This document shows, piece by piece, positions 52,620 through 64,000 of a DNA stretch of 64,000 nt. Made by a program: the position numbers and the translations under genes. The notes under the pieces are model-generated. The model saw only the letters and a program-made list of their open reading frames with translations. It searched no databases and was not told the DNA's origin. The DNA is from Sipunculus nudus. Its lineage: Eukaryota; Annelida; Sipuncula; Golfingiida; Sipunculidae. Positions within the stretch are counted from its first letter, which is position 1. Each line of letters begins with the position of its first letter. Where the stretch lies: positions 16,864,001 through 16,928,000 of the forward strand of contig CM049308.1 of the NCBI GenBank assembly GCA_026874595.1, given 5' to 3'.

Positions 52620-53330
52620 TAATTCCATTTCTCTATGAAAGTTTTAGATCGTATGTACAAATCATTAATATGTTTAGTACTGAAGTGTGGTGTTTTAGTA
52701 TTTAACAATTGTTCTGTCAGACAGTCATACAAACTGGAGAGAATACAACGGAAAGCATGTTTAAGATGTACTGGAGTGCTCTTGACTTCCAGCACTGGAG
52801 CTATGGTAAAAGAGCTATAATGGTCAAGTATAAAAATAAGAAGAGAGCTGGCTATAAAATCCAGATTTTATGAAATGATTATCTGACTAGCTCCAGATTA
52901 TCTGCTTATATATTAACTCAAACTCTGTCTCATGCTTAGCTCTATACAGTCCGTGCAAATTGCATTTGCTAAAGATACGGAGGTTCACACGGAAAGACTG
53001 TCGCTTTTATTTCCTTCCAATTTTCTTTTCTTTCCTTTCAATAGCCTGCAAACTTTGGAACAGTTTACTATAATTCAGTCTACTTTGATAGATTCCTTTA
53101 AGGAAAATGTTTGTGACTATTTAAACCCTGCCTATTGAGATATATACAGTTATTATTGCGACAATCATCTTCAACATGAAATTATTCATCCTCCGTTACG
53201 CCTAGGTGCCAGTTACTTAAATCAATACCTATTTTCAATTGGAAAGACTGATGGTTTTAATCTAATTGATATGCTCAATATGGACTGAGACATTTATTTT
53301 TATTTTATTATGCCTACCAGCAATAATATA
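52620..53330 (+). pseudogene. LINE remnant: end of reverse transcriptase and C-terminal tail
   Basis: The frame at 52635-52820 reads like the last part of a non-LTR reverse transcriptase: YKSLICLVLKCGVLVFNN then YKLERIQRKACLRCTG and a KEL end. Farther on, in other frames, are KLWNSLL (about 53055), IDSFKENV (about 53088) and LGASYLNQYLFSIGKTD (about 53205), the usual order of post-RT motifs in CR1/L2/jockey-like LINEs. Frameshifts and stops separate them, and the rest of the LINE is missing, so this is a dead 5'-truncated copy. Confidence 0.65.
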
Positions 53331-53642
53331 TAAGTATCAGTGTATGTGGAATGTCAATCTGTATTAACATATATTATGTAGCTAAATATACATATATATC
53401 TTATTGTGTGTGAATATATGTGCACTTTTCCAATCTGATCATTTATAAATACATATATACATTCATGTTATTTATATGCATGAGAGCAGTTGCATTAGCC
53501 TTATCGGCTACTTTGTTATCCTATTGAAATAAATATTTTTCCACCTTGGAAATATATTTTTCACACCTAGTAATTTGTGCCCACGGATTAGTAATTCGTG
53601 CACACAAATTTATAAATACATTTCACGATGTCGTCTCCCGGG

Positions 53643-54803
53643 ATTCATACCTTTTTTTTTCCTAGTTTCACATGATATTTTTCAAACCTGTCAAGATAAT
53701 TCAGCATTCAGCAACACAGAATCAGAGGCAATATGATGACACTGTATCAGCTTAGGATTTAAAGGGACCTAATCACATACCAAGTATGTTAAATAAACAT
53801 GAAGTTTAGTGTTTTCTCCATAAAATATTATAGTATATGTCAATATTTCAATCTGAAAAACTGCTAACTGCAGCCTGCTACCCAAACATCAAATTTTAAC
53901 AGAAGATGTTGGGGTGGCAGAACAGGCTTTTGGGTTCGCATCCATTCTAGTACATGCAGATGTGCACACCAACAATACTTTTTCATTTTCATCTGCTTGA
54001 CCAACTGTCATTTTTCCGCACTTAGACAAAGTGACAATTTTTCTGTTTGGTAAAATAATAAATATTACACATTCACAGTTGACTTATGTTTATTCACGCA
54101 GCAGTTATTATAAACTTGTCTGGTTTTACTTGGACAGTTTGTCTCTGTGTCTGTCATGATGGCTTGACAGCTTTGTGTGAATTTGTGCCATAAGGCAGGA
54201 GGTTTACAACTTATGTAATTAATTTTGTGTATAAAACATTTTTTCCTTATTAATTTAGCAAATATAACATGACATATAACCCTCTGATACCAAATACTAC
54301 CAGTAGCACACAGCAAATATTTTGATCCGACCCTTAGAATGGGTGTTGGAAGTTCTATTTTGACTTGCATCATGACTCACATGCCCCTATCAGTTATTTT
54401 AGAAGGGCTGAGTGTCATGTTGACTTGTCATGGCTAAAACACTGCCTACTCCTGTACACAAGTGGCAATCAGTGGTACAAAACACTAACACAGCACATGA
54501 ACCACCAGGTGGCTGTGCCCCACAATTGAGCAAGATTTTTTAAGCATCCAACTGGTATTCTTTGGTGGTTCTTCTTTCATGTTTCTTTTCCTTGTTTATG
54601 GGAGCTGTCACACATGCACAAGTGTGAACTTCTGGTCACAAGGTCTTGTTATGGGAAAAGGTAACCCCCCCCCCCCCGAACATTGTTAACTCACACACAT
54701 AACCATAACAATATACAGTAAAAACTTGCACATTCAGTCAATAAGAACTAACAATGTGAGAAAATACACATATTATTGGGAATATTAATGTACCTTTAAG
54801 ACT
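53643..54803. other. Non-coding DNA between F and D
   Basis: AT-rich, with a C13 run at 54665-54677. I looked for the MCM8 exon that should precede the Walker A exon and did not see it. A 102-codon frame on the - strand (54065-54373) has no recognisable domain or good splice sites. Confidence 0.4.
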
Positions 54804-56671
54804 AGATGTGTCGGAACGACACGAATGCCCCCGCCTTGGGCAAATTAGAAACATTTGTAAAATTTGGAAAATTTTTTAAGTTCAGGAGGTGTCGTATGGT
54901 CAAAAGTAGGTCAACAAGGGCAAAATGCAAACTCGATCTGTAACGGGTCATTATCAAGCAACACACCAAAAATCATGCCAGTATATGCAGGCATTGTGAA
55001 AAAAAGTCCATACATGTGCATTTTCCATAAAAATTTCTGTCTTTCATGAAATTTTCTATGTTTAGAAGCCGTAAAACAATCAAAAGTAGGTCAACCGGGA
55101 TGAAACGCAAACTCGATCTGTATCTGCCAGCACAAAAAAAATCAGGGTGGTATCTGCAGGCATTGAGGTAATGAAGTCAGTACATATGCATTTGTTATGA
55201 AAATTTATATTTTTCATGAAACTTTCTATGTTCAGGAGCAGTCAAATGGTCAAAAGTAGGTCAACTGAGACAAAACAAGAACTCGATCTGTAACTGGTCA
55301 TTATCTGCCTACACACCAAAAGTCAGGCCTGTATCTGCAGGCACTGCGAAAAAAGTCCATACATGTGCACCTTTTTATGAAATTTTCTATTTTAGAGCAC
55401 CGTCAAACGGTCAAAAATAGGTCAACTGGGACAAAACGTGAACTTGATCTGTAACTGGTCATTATCTGCCCACACACCAAAAATCAGGCCAATATCTGCA
55501 GGTATTGTGAAGAAAAGTCTGTACAAGTGTATTTGTCATGAAAATATATATTTTACATGAAATTTTCTATGTTCAGGAGCCGTAAAACAGTCAAAAGTAG
55601 GTCAACCGGGACGAAATGCGAACTCCATCTGTAACTGGTCAATATCTGCAGACACACAAAAAATCAGGCCAATATCTGCAGGCATTGTGAAAAAAAATCC
55701 GTACATGTGTATTTGTCATGAAATTTCATATTTTTCATGAAATTTTCTATGTTCAGGAGCCGTAAAACGGTCAAAAGTAGGTCAACCGGGACGAAACGCG
55801 AACTCGATCTGTAACTGGTCTATATCTGCTCACACACCAAAAATCAGGCCAATATCTGCAGGCATTGCGAAAAAATGTCCGTACATGTGTATCTGTCATG
55901 AATATTTCTATTTTTCATGAAATTTTCTAAGTTTAGGAGCCGTAAAACGGTCAAAAGTAGGTCAACCGGGACGAAACGCGAACTCAATCTGTAACTGGTC
56001 TATATCTGCCCACACACCAAAAATTAGGCCAATATCTGCAGGCATTGTGAAAAAAAGTCTGTAATGTGTATCTGTCATGAATATTTCTATTTTTCATGAA
56101 AATTTCTAAGTTTAAGAGCCGTAAAACGGTCAAAAGTAGGTCAACAGGGATGAAACGCGAACTCGATCTGTAACTGATCTATATCTGTCCACACACCAAA
56201 AATCAGGCCAATATCTGCAGGCACTGCGAAAAAAAATCCGTACATGTGTATTTTTCATGAAATTTTCTATGTTCAGGAGCCGTAAAACGGTCAAAAGTAG
56301 GTCAACCAGGACAAAACGCGAACTCGATCTGTAACTGGTCTATATCTGCTCACACACCAAAAATCAGGCCAATATCTGCAGGCATTGCGAAAAAAAAGTC
56401 CGTACATGTGTATCTGTCATGAATATTTCTATTTTTCATGAAATTTTCTAAGTTTAGGAGCCGTAAAACGGTCAAAAGTAGGTCAACCGGGACGAAACGC
56501 GAACTCAATCTGTAACTGGTCTATATCTGCCCACACACCAAAAATCAGGCCAATATCTGCAGTCATTGCGAAAAAAAGTCTGTACAACTGTTTCATTTCG
56601 GCATGACGGAAGGACGGAATGACGGACATGGGTAAAACTATATGCCCCGGCCACTTTGTGGCGGGGGCATA
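54804..56671 (+). mobile_element. Family-D element with ten internal tandem units
   Basis: The left tip has the hairpin GTGTCG-gaa-CGACAC (54807-54821) then ATGCCCCCGCC; the right tip has hairpin CCCCGGCCAC-ttt-GTGGCGGGG and ends GGCGGGGGCAT, the complement of the left word. Before the right tip is 'ggcatgacggaaggacggaatgacggac'. No protein gene. The plan matches Helentron-associated 'pearl'-like elements of bivalves. Confidence 0.75.
54860..56590 (+). repeat. Internal tandem array of family D, about 160-182 bp unit
   Basis: 'gtcaaaagtaggtcaac' recurs about ten times (about 54899, 55080, 55250, 55408, 55589, 55770, 55949, 56127, 56290, 56472). Each unit follows with 'gaactcgatctgtaactgg', 'cacacaccaaaaatcaggcc', 'atctgcaggcattg' and 'catgaaattttctatgttcagg'. 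Units from 55590 on are very alike, indicating recent amplification. Confidence 0.92.
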
Positions 56672-56699
56672 AAAATTAGCAGATTACTTTATTAAGAAT

Positions 56700-57525
56700 C
56701 ACAAGTCAGGAAGTATCCATTACTGATGACAAAGCAGATGCTGTAAAACAGTGGCCAGAGGTGTACTCAGTTAGGGAGTTTGAATCATTCCTGGGCTACG
56801 CTAACTACCACATGGCCAATGTAAAAGGATATCCTGGAACAGCAGCCCCGTTACATGTCTTAACCAAGCCAAAGACCCCATTTTTATGGATAGACGAACA
56901 CCAACAGGCCTTTGAGAGCTTGAAAACAGCCTTGAGCACACCTCCCCTGTTTGTCATTTCCTTCACCATGTGGGACTTTTATCCTTGATTGTGATGCATC
57001 AAATACAGCAATTGGGGCAGAGCTATCACAAGTACAGGATGGCGTTGAAAGAACAATTGCCTTTTCCAGCAATGGAGATTTTACAACAAGAAAGGAATTA
57101 TTGGCCTTAGTTAAATTTTGTCGGCACTTTAGGCATTATCTTCTTGGGCTTTCTTTCATCATCAGAACAGACCACGACAGTTTGGGGTTGTTTGATGTGT
57201 TTCCGTCATATCGGGGACCAGCTAGCACCATGGTTGGAGGAACTGTCTAAGTTTGATTTCAAGATCTTGCACAGAGTTGGAGCTAAACACATAAATGAGG
57301 ACGGCTTCTCTCGCATTCCGGACAGGGAAGAGGTGTGTCACTGTTATAGGGCAGGCCCTGACATCCAGGACTTGCAGTGTGGTGGCTGTAAATATTGCGG
57401 GAGATCCCATGATCAACGGGAGAGATCCTTGTTAATGTTGATAATGTATTGCCATTGGAAATATTGGTCCCGGTTTCATTAGTTACGGCAGCTGAAGGTC
57501 CACTAGTAAATCAAGTCTCCCATCA
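56700..57525 (+). pseudogene. Ty3/gypsy retrotransposon pol fragment (RT end, RNase H), broken
   Basis: The conceptual translation has the order of a Ty3/gypsy pol: end of reverse transcriptase with FLGYANYH, AAPLHVLTKP and QQAFESLKTALS (56761-56970), then RNase H with DCDASNTAIGAELSQVQDG, RKELLALVKF and FRHYLLG ending RTDH (56985-57180), then WLEELSKFDF and a SRIPDREE end (57225-57330). Frame changes near 56970 and 57185 break it. The upstream RT and downstream integrase are absent: D ends just before it and an A element begins at 57526. Dead copy. Confidence 0.85.
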
Positions 57526-59795
57526 CAAGTGACCCATGGGTCATGACGCTCAGCTGAATGGGAAGAGATTTGCAAAAGGAAATTTTATGATCTGAATGGT
57601 AGTATATAACCATTCAACTGAAGGATCAAACAGATTAACCAACAGGCAAAGATTATGTCTGTATTTATATATCTCAAAAATAGAGAAAAAATGCCTAAAC
57701 TTTAAAAAACAAAATAGAGGTGGGTCCACCAGTCTGCAGAAACTAATAACAAGTGACTCATGGATCATGACCGTGAGCTGAGTATAGGAAGATATTCAGA
57801 AATAATTCATCAATATTTTAAGCAGCAACTTTATTTTAACATGTTTGAAAAATATAAAATTTTACAAATAAGCCCTTATATATATCCTAAAACATTACAG
57901 ATACATAAACACAATTTTTGACATTTCTGCAAATGTTTGTAAATGCTTGTTTTGGTAAAATATTTTTTTTTCATAAATAAATTGACCAGCCTTTTCTGGT
58001 TCCATAGACCAAACAATTTCATCAGGATTATGCATCTCTTACAGGATCTATTATGTCATACATTTGATGTCAAATTATATTTTAGTTTTCATGATCAGAG
58101 TGCACAAACCGATTTATTTTTCTATGTATAAAATCAAAATGTGATATATTCCCTGATATATTCATGCATTGGTTGTTCAGATTCTCGAGCTTTTGTAACA
58201 AATTTTCCATTATTCTGGGGGGGGGGGGGGGGGGGCTTGGACAATATGGGTAAAAGAGACCTAATTTCAGGTTTCTATGGAGACTTTTCATGGGTCTCCC
58301 TATGCATCAAGAATGAAGATTCTAGGTCCAATTGTTATGAATTGTGCCCTGTAAACAGATGTTCATATCTTTAATGGTCTCAAAAATGGAGAAAAAAATC
58401 GTAAAAAAACCCAAACAAATACAAGTAGTGCCACCATGCTAAACTGATGAAACACTCCATGATCAATATCCATGCAAACAATTATGGTGATCTCTGCATT
58501 AGTTGTTGAGATACTTCAGCTTATGTATCAAATGTTCCATTATTCCGAGCTGTACTTTGGAGTGCCATAGCTCTAAGGATATGGGTAACAGAGACCTAAT
58601 TTCAGGTGTCCATGAAGACTTTTCATGGGTCTCCCTGTGTGTCAAGAATAAAGATTCTAGGTCAAGTCATTACAATTTGTACCTTGTTGACAGATAACTA
58701 CATCCTTTAAAGTCTCATAAATAGAGAAAAAAAAATTGTAAAAATTTGAAAAAATACAGGTGGCGCCACCAGTCTGCAGGAAATGATGGAACACCTCTTG
58801 ATCAATATGTATGCAAAAAATCATGACCATCTGTATTGTAGTTATTGAGATGTTGCAGTTTTTTTAAATCAAATTTTCCATTATTCTGGGGGGTAATTGG
58901 GAGCCCCACAGCTCAAATGATATGGGTAACTGAGACCTTATTTCAGGTTTCCATGGAGACTTTTCATAGGTCTCTCACTGTGTCAAGAATGAAGATTCTA
59001 GGTCCAGTCTTAACGATTTGTGCCCTGTTAACAGATGTCCACATTTTTAAAGACCTCAAAAACAGAGAAAACAATTCGTAAAGAATTGAAAAATACAGGT
59101 GGCGCCACCAGTCTGCAGAAACTGATGAAACATCTCATGATCAATATGTATGCCAAAAATCATGACCATCAGTGATGTAGTTAATGAGATATTGGAGTTT
59201 TTGTATGAAATTTTTGACTCTTCTGGGGGGTACTTTGGGGCCCCATAGCTCAAAGGATATGGGTAACAGACCTAATTTCTGGTTTCCATGGAGACTTTTC
59301 ATAGGCCTCTCAGAATTTCAAGAATGAAGATTCTAGGTCCAGTCTTAACGATTTGTGCCCTGTTAACAGTTGTTCACATTTTAAAGGTCTCAAAAATAGA
59401 GAAAAATATTCGTAAAAAATCTAAAAATACAGGTGGCGCCACCAATCTGCAGGAACTGATGAAACATCTCATGATAAATATGTATGCCAAAAATCATGAC
59501 CATCAGTGATGTAGTTAATGAGATATTAAAGTTTTTGTATGAACATTTTGACTATTCTGGGGGGTACTTTGGCACGCAATAGCTCGAAGGATATGGATAA
59601 CAGAGACCTAATTTCTGGTTTCCAAGGAGATTTTTCATTGACCTCTCAGAATGTAAAGTTACAAGATTCTAAGTCCAGCGGTTACGATTTGTGCCAGGTT
59701 AACGGACAGAGGGACAGACAGACGGACAGACGGATGACGGACAAAGAGTGATCGCTATAGCTCAGCATGACTGAAAGTCAGCTGAGCTAAAAAAC
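57526..59795 (+). mobile_element. Family-A element
   Basis: The left tip CAAGTGACCCATGGGTCATG then GCTCAGCTGA matches the copies at 27401 and 36671; the right tip ends in an imperfect AGCTCAGCATGACTG / AGTCAGCTGAGCT hairpin followed by A residues. A second, more diverged left tip (CAAGTGACTCATGGATCATG) lies at 57750, so a second A-type left end is fused inside. Tandem units of about 335 bases follow from 58140, with a G19 run at 58217-58235 and AGGTGGCGCCACC at 58758, 59097 and 59431. Confidence 0.75.
58217..58235. repeat. Poly-G tract inside the A element
   Basis: Nineteen G residues, expanded from the 'ctggggggtac' word present at the same place in other A units. Confidence 0.9.
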
Positions 59796-60838
59796 CTATG
59801 GACACAACTCTACCCGTGTGCATACCACTGGACCCCACCGTCCCAACCAGTCCAGAAATATCTGTACAGACAACACAACTGAAGTAGGGCAATCCCAGCC
59901 AAACAGAGAATACAGATATGTAACTGCCCGCGTATCGCATTTAACTCTGAACACCGTTTGTTTACATGGGCGATAATCCCAGAAATTGTTTTCTAGCGGC
60001 TCTCAGAGCAATCGTAGCATTCTTAAATACGATCATGTGATAACTTGGGTTATTTGTTTGATTTACCTCTGATATTTACTTCGTAAGTGTTCCTTTACGT
60101 GAAATAAGAAGACAACATAGCTAAGTAGGCGTTGTCACAGTGTTGTGTATCCATGTGACCGAAGAGCACCCATGTATTGGTAGGGAAGGTAGTTCCGCCG
60201 TTACAAGTAGATCGTATATACACGATATAATAGGGATACTAATGCTTGTCACAACATATAATTTGTCTGTTACGGTCGGTATAAACTTATGAGAACCCCA
60301 GGAGGAATTTTTTTGCAAATATTTGTTCTATTACGGCATATGTGTATGAATATATCTATGAAAGGGACTATTTTTGTGACGTTGACGTAGAGAGCGCGAA
60401 GAAGCCATGTGTTTTCTGATAAAATGAGCAAAATGAGAAAGATATGAAGAATTTATGAACAGATGATAGTCCAGAAGTTGCTTGTAGTGCTGTAGAGAGA
60501 TGGCCAGAGTCGGTCAGTATTATATTATTCTGTGTTTATGCATGTTTACGTATGAAAACCGAGGGTAACGAAGTAAATGAGAACCATATTCCTGTTTAAT
60601 TATATGATTGCCCAGCCCGTGAGTTAAGCAGAAATGTGTTTTGGTCCAGCAGTACGTCAGAAGTCCATATTTTATTCAGTAATACTGAATGACATTCGAA
60701 ACAAGTGCAAGATGTAATCATGACATAGTCGCCAGTGTTTGCCAAGAACCGTGACCTTGCCCTTGGACTGATCAAGGCCAAAAACAATAGGCTCCGAGGG
60801 ATACCGATTTTACACTTGACCTAGAAGTTTCAGATCAA
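59796..60838. other. Unique DNA, nothing recognised
   Basis: Less AT-rich than the neighbours. No exon, RNA gene or element end could be supported. If MCM8 is intact, this is intron or 5' flank. Confidence 0.4.
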
Positions 60839-60839
60839 T

Positions 60840-62470
60840 TGCTGCAAAATTGCGACCTGTAGCGTGCGGACAAACAGACAAACAAACAAACTAGACGACC
60901 AGAGGTCGAACGCTTGCCGGAAATGGCCGGTAATAAGACAGCGAAACAGACGGACAGTTACTAGGCAGACAGACAGGGAACGTATAAAACTGTCTATAGT
61001 TTTGGAGATATTGCACAATAATGATTGCTGCAGTGCCATCTGGCGGCTATTTCTAAAAGGACAAAAAATAAGTTTCGAGATATTTTATTTTTTTATTATA
61101 TATATTTGATGTATAATTAAAATTTAACCCCCGCAGAATACGACAGAGTCCCCATGAGGTAAAATGGATTAAATCTAGTTCCGGAAATGGCCGGAAATAA
61201 GACAGCGAAACAGACGGACAGTTACTAGGCAGACAGACAGGGAACGTTTGGATCTGATCAAATGAACGACCGCTATCATGGTTAAAATGGAAGCACATTT
61301 TTATGTGATTTCGCTGATTTTCAATAGCCACAAATGAGTAGACAGACAGACGGGAAATAACTCCATGTGTAGGCAATGTTCTCCTGTCTTGGAGAATGGA
61401 AAGCATGAATAAAATAAGCGTCAGTCAATTAGAATAAATCTTCATATTTTGAATTTCAGGAAAAAGAAGAATTTAATTGTAACCTATATTTGGCCCCCAT
61501 GGTAATGGAAGAATATGACAGAGTCTTTACGAGGATAAACCCATTAAATCTAGTTTCAGATGCTGCAATCAATGTTGTGACACTATCTATAGTTTTATAG
61601 ATATAGCAAAATAACGATTGCTGCAGCGCCATCTGGCGGCTATTATTAAAAGGACAAAAAATAAGTTTCGAGATATTTTATTTTTTTATAATAAATATTT
61701 GATGTATAATTAAAATTAAACTTCTGCAGAATATGACAATGTCCCCACGAGGAAAACGCATTAAATCTTGGTTCAAAAGCTGCAATTAATGTTGTGACAC
61801 CGTCTATAGTTTTGGAGATATGGCACAATAATGATTACTGCAGCGCCATCTGAAAGGAAAAAAATAGTTTCGAGATATTTTATTTTTAATTATATATATA
61901 TTATGTATAATTAAAATTTAACCCTCGCAGAATACAACAGAGTCCCCACAAGGTTAAACGCATTAAATATAGTTTCAGAAACTGCAATCAATGTTGTGAC
62001 ACTGTCTATAGTTTTGGAGATATGGCACAATAATGATTGCTGCAGCGCCATCTGAAAGGAAAAAAATAGTTTCGCGATATTTTAATTTTTATTATATATA
62101 TTTTATGTATAATTAAAATTTAACTGCCGAAGAATACGACAGAGTCCCCACAAGGTTAAACGCATTAAATATAGTTTCAGAAGCTGCAATCAATGTTGTG
62201 ACACTGTCTATAGTTTTGGAGATATGGCACAATAATGATTGCTGCAGCGCCATCTGGGGGCTATTTTCTAAAAGGAAAAAAATAAGTTTCCAGATATTTT
62301 ATTTTTAATATATATATTTGATGTATAATTAAAATTTTACCCCTGCCCCTAACTGCTAAACCAGGGATCAGCCCATATTTTGACACACCCAACTACAAAA
62401 TCGGGGATCCGTCCCTGGTTTCAAAGATATGCCAGTGGTTCCTGGCAACACAAGTGGCCGCACAAGGGGA
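60840..62470 (+). repeat. Family-E repeat with about 200-218 bp tandem units
   Basis: The unit carries 'gttgtgacactgtctatagttttggagatatggcacaataatgattgctgcagcgccatct', then an A-rich '(g)aaaaaaatagtttcgagatattttattttt', (AT)n, and 'gatgtataattaaaatttaaccc', 'gaatacgacagagtccccac', 'ggttaaacgcattaaat', 'agctgcaatcaat'. The GCGCCATCT box occurs at about 61035, 61626, 61845, 62045 and 62246. A 67-base segment (60917-60983, 61181-61247) interrupts the first units twice. Right of 62330 is a unique Pro/Thr-type 'aaccagggatcagccc' segment. Confidence 0.8.
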
Positions 62471-62478
62471 CACAATAA

Positions 62479-64000
62479 CAAGGGACCTATGGGTCACGAC
62501 GCTCAGCTGTTATATATGATAAAAAAATATTTTTTAGAAATGAGGCACATGCTGGTTTTGTGTGGTAATAAATATAAGGTGTATTATGAGTTGTATGTAT
62601 GATTTTGATAGTATCTTTGGAGACAGGGAAGAGGATTGATTTCATTTATTTTATTAACAAATGGAGTGCTATTGTCACACAGATTTTGACTTGGCCATAT
62701 AACTTATAAGCAGAACATATAATATAAGAGTTTAACTATTTATTAAAAAAATTACAAATATTGTCCTAAATATAATTTTTATTAAAAATAATAAGAGAAT
62801 CATATGATTTTTTAAAATGAAATATAACTGATATGATTATTAAAATAATATTAAAGAATATATTCATGAATGCATTCATGAATACATTTTGAAAGTATTT
62901 GCACGAGTGTTCATATACTTTCATTTTTACCTGAATTCCCATTCTTTATGCAAGAAATTTTATAATGGAGTACATAATCATATTTGTATTTAAATACAAT
63001 TACAAAGTATTTGCACCATGTCTGGTATTTATTCAGTTTTCACCAAACAATGATTTTGAGAATCCAGAATATACAAAATTCACACATTTCAATAATGATC
63101 ATAAGTACCTGGTTTTATGGCTTTTATTTATATTAAAAAATAACTGTAAAAAATTCATTTTGGACTAATTTCACATCAATGTACACACTAGACACAGTAG
63201 GAATCTAGATTAATATTATCAACTGCATCTTTGTAGGAATCTAGATTAATATTATCAACTGCATCTTTGTCTATCATTAATTTCCTTCATATAATCCCTA
63301 ATGATTAGTAATGAATAATATGATTTACTTCTTTATCATTAAAAATGAACTGAAAAATGCCATAGGTGACTGCATGGTGTTATTTGGAATATGTGACATT
63401 CTACCCATCAATACAAGATTCTTATATCATCAGTAACTGCAAGTTAATTTCCTGTTATTATAAACTAACAAATTCCTTTTCTATTTTTCTTTAATTTGTT
63501 ATTAAAAACCAAGAAAATTTTATTAATTTATTGTTTATTGTTATGTTGTTGGTTAAAACTACTAGATGAGTTGGGTTGGACACCTGGATCAACTGTGGCT
63601 GGCCATAAGCTGCCTGGATTCTCGCCTCAAGCGTGCATAATTTGATGAAAGGTCAACAAGGTCAACAAAGTGGTGACTCAAGAGGGGCTGGAGAGAGCCA
63701 AAGTCTGACAGGGTCTCATAAAAAACATTAATAAAAGCTACAATATTTGGCCAATTTCTTTCAGCTTTCTAAACTAAAAAGCTGAAATCCTTATGTGTGC
63801 ATGATATGAAAATTATATCAACAGTGCTCTCAGGAAACAAACGTGCCATGGTCACAGTTGGGCAAAATTTAAGGTACTAATTTTATATTTATACTAATAA
63901 CTTATAAAATTTGAAAAATTCAGAACTAATTTTGGGTATTCAATTGAATCTTGATTAAATAATGTTACATCCCTGACAATAAAATCTCTAGCTTCAGCAA
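62479..64000 (+). mobile_element. Family-B element, cut by the window end
   Basis: The left tip CAAGGGACCTATGGGTCACG then GCTCAGCTG matches B at 44798. The right part in view (63790-64000: 'acgtgccatggtcacagttgggcaaaatttaaggtactaa') matches 46085-46240, so the right tip should lie about 450 bases beyond the window. The interior is AT-rich without coding frames. Confidence 0.65.
63198..63269. repeat. Perfect 36-bp tandem duplication
   Basis: 'taggaatctagattaatatt' and the following 16 bases occur twice head to tail without a mismatch, inside the B element. This is a recent slippage or a possible assembly artefact. Confidence 0.9.

Larger units (their letters stand above)
50155..53642. mobile_element. 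Element F: 3.5-kb inverted-repeat element
   Basis: The tips read CCCGGGAGACGACAT (50155-50169) and its complement (53628-53642). The arms extend for about 85-100 bases as imperfect complements, including 'aattactaggtgtgaaaaatatatttcc'. The left side contains the perfect 18-bp palindrome AATTCGTGCGCACGAATT twice (about 50189 and 50253), with decayed copies nearby and in the right arm. No clear target duplication was found. Inside are the TA-flanked element G and a LINE remnant. It lies upstream of the MCM8 Walker A exon. Confidence 0.7.

Noticed and set aside
53930-53985. tRNA gene
   Set aside because: A B-box-like 'gggttcgcatcc' occurs, but there is no A box, acceptor stem or anticodon arm.
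54065-54373. Upstream MCM8 exon
   Set aside because: A 102-codon - strand frame lies where an exon could be, but shows none of the MCM8 motifs expected before the Walker A exon.

Overview
This window looks like a stretch of an invertebrate nuclear genome, most plausibly a lophotrochozoan and perhaps a bivalve mollusc. The evidence is AT-rich DNA, small GT-AG exons separated by kilobase introns, dense non-autonomous mobile elements with internal tandem repeats, Ty3/gypsy and LINE fragments, and long (TA)n runs. There is no operon organisation, no bacterial-type coding density, and no rRNA or tRNA gene that I can support. The species is inference.

Two genes could be rebuilt exon by exon, and they converge. 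On the + strand (3827-12092) five phase-compatible exons encode the last 259 residues of a Ser-rich, acidic, probably nuclear protein that I do not recognise. Its 5' end lies upstream, possibly before the window. On the - strand (50107 down to 35240) fifteen phase-compatible exons encode about 400 residues of the DNA helicase MCM8, from just before Walker A to the stop codon. The N-terminal half of MCM8 was not found up to 64000, so either the intron upstream of the Walker A exon exceeds 13.9 kb or those exons lie elsewhere. A third possible exon (33350-33565, -) is weaker.

Almost everything else is repeat. From left to right: a 145-bp tandem repeat (about 719-1145); a tRNA-derived SINE-like copy in an intron; quiet intergenic DNA (12.6-19.1 kb); a 32-bp minisatellite (19.2-20.2 kb); two 245-bp direct repeats 344 bp apart (24.2-24.8 kb); a three-deep nest of mobile elements (25.8-32.8 kb, family C containing A containing C) followed by a fragment of family B; a 289-bp Harbinger-like MITE with TTA target duplications just past the MCM8 stop; an A element in an MCM8 intron (36.7-39.3 kb); an element H (44.6-47.3 kb) holding a B element; a 3.5-kb inverted-repeat element F (50.2-53.6 kb) holding a second inverted-repeat element G and a LINE remnant; a D element with ten tandem units (54.8-56.7 kb); a broken gypsy pol fragment caught between D and another A element; a tandem family E (60.9-62.4 kb); and the start of a second B element that runs off the window.

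The most interesting pattern is that A, B, C and D have unrelated interiors but a similar plan. Each has a short palindrome at the left tip, then an 11-12 bp word whose complement lies at the right tip. A, C and D also carry internal tandem repeats, and A, B and D have a right-end hairpin. This resembles Helentron-associated (HINE, 'pearl'-like) elements. A and C both carry many copies of the palindrome AGGTGGCGCCACC, and E carries GCGCCATCTGGCGG. Both contain the core recognised by the insulator protein CTCF, so these repeats could be scattering CTCF-type sites.
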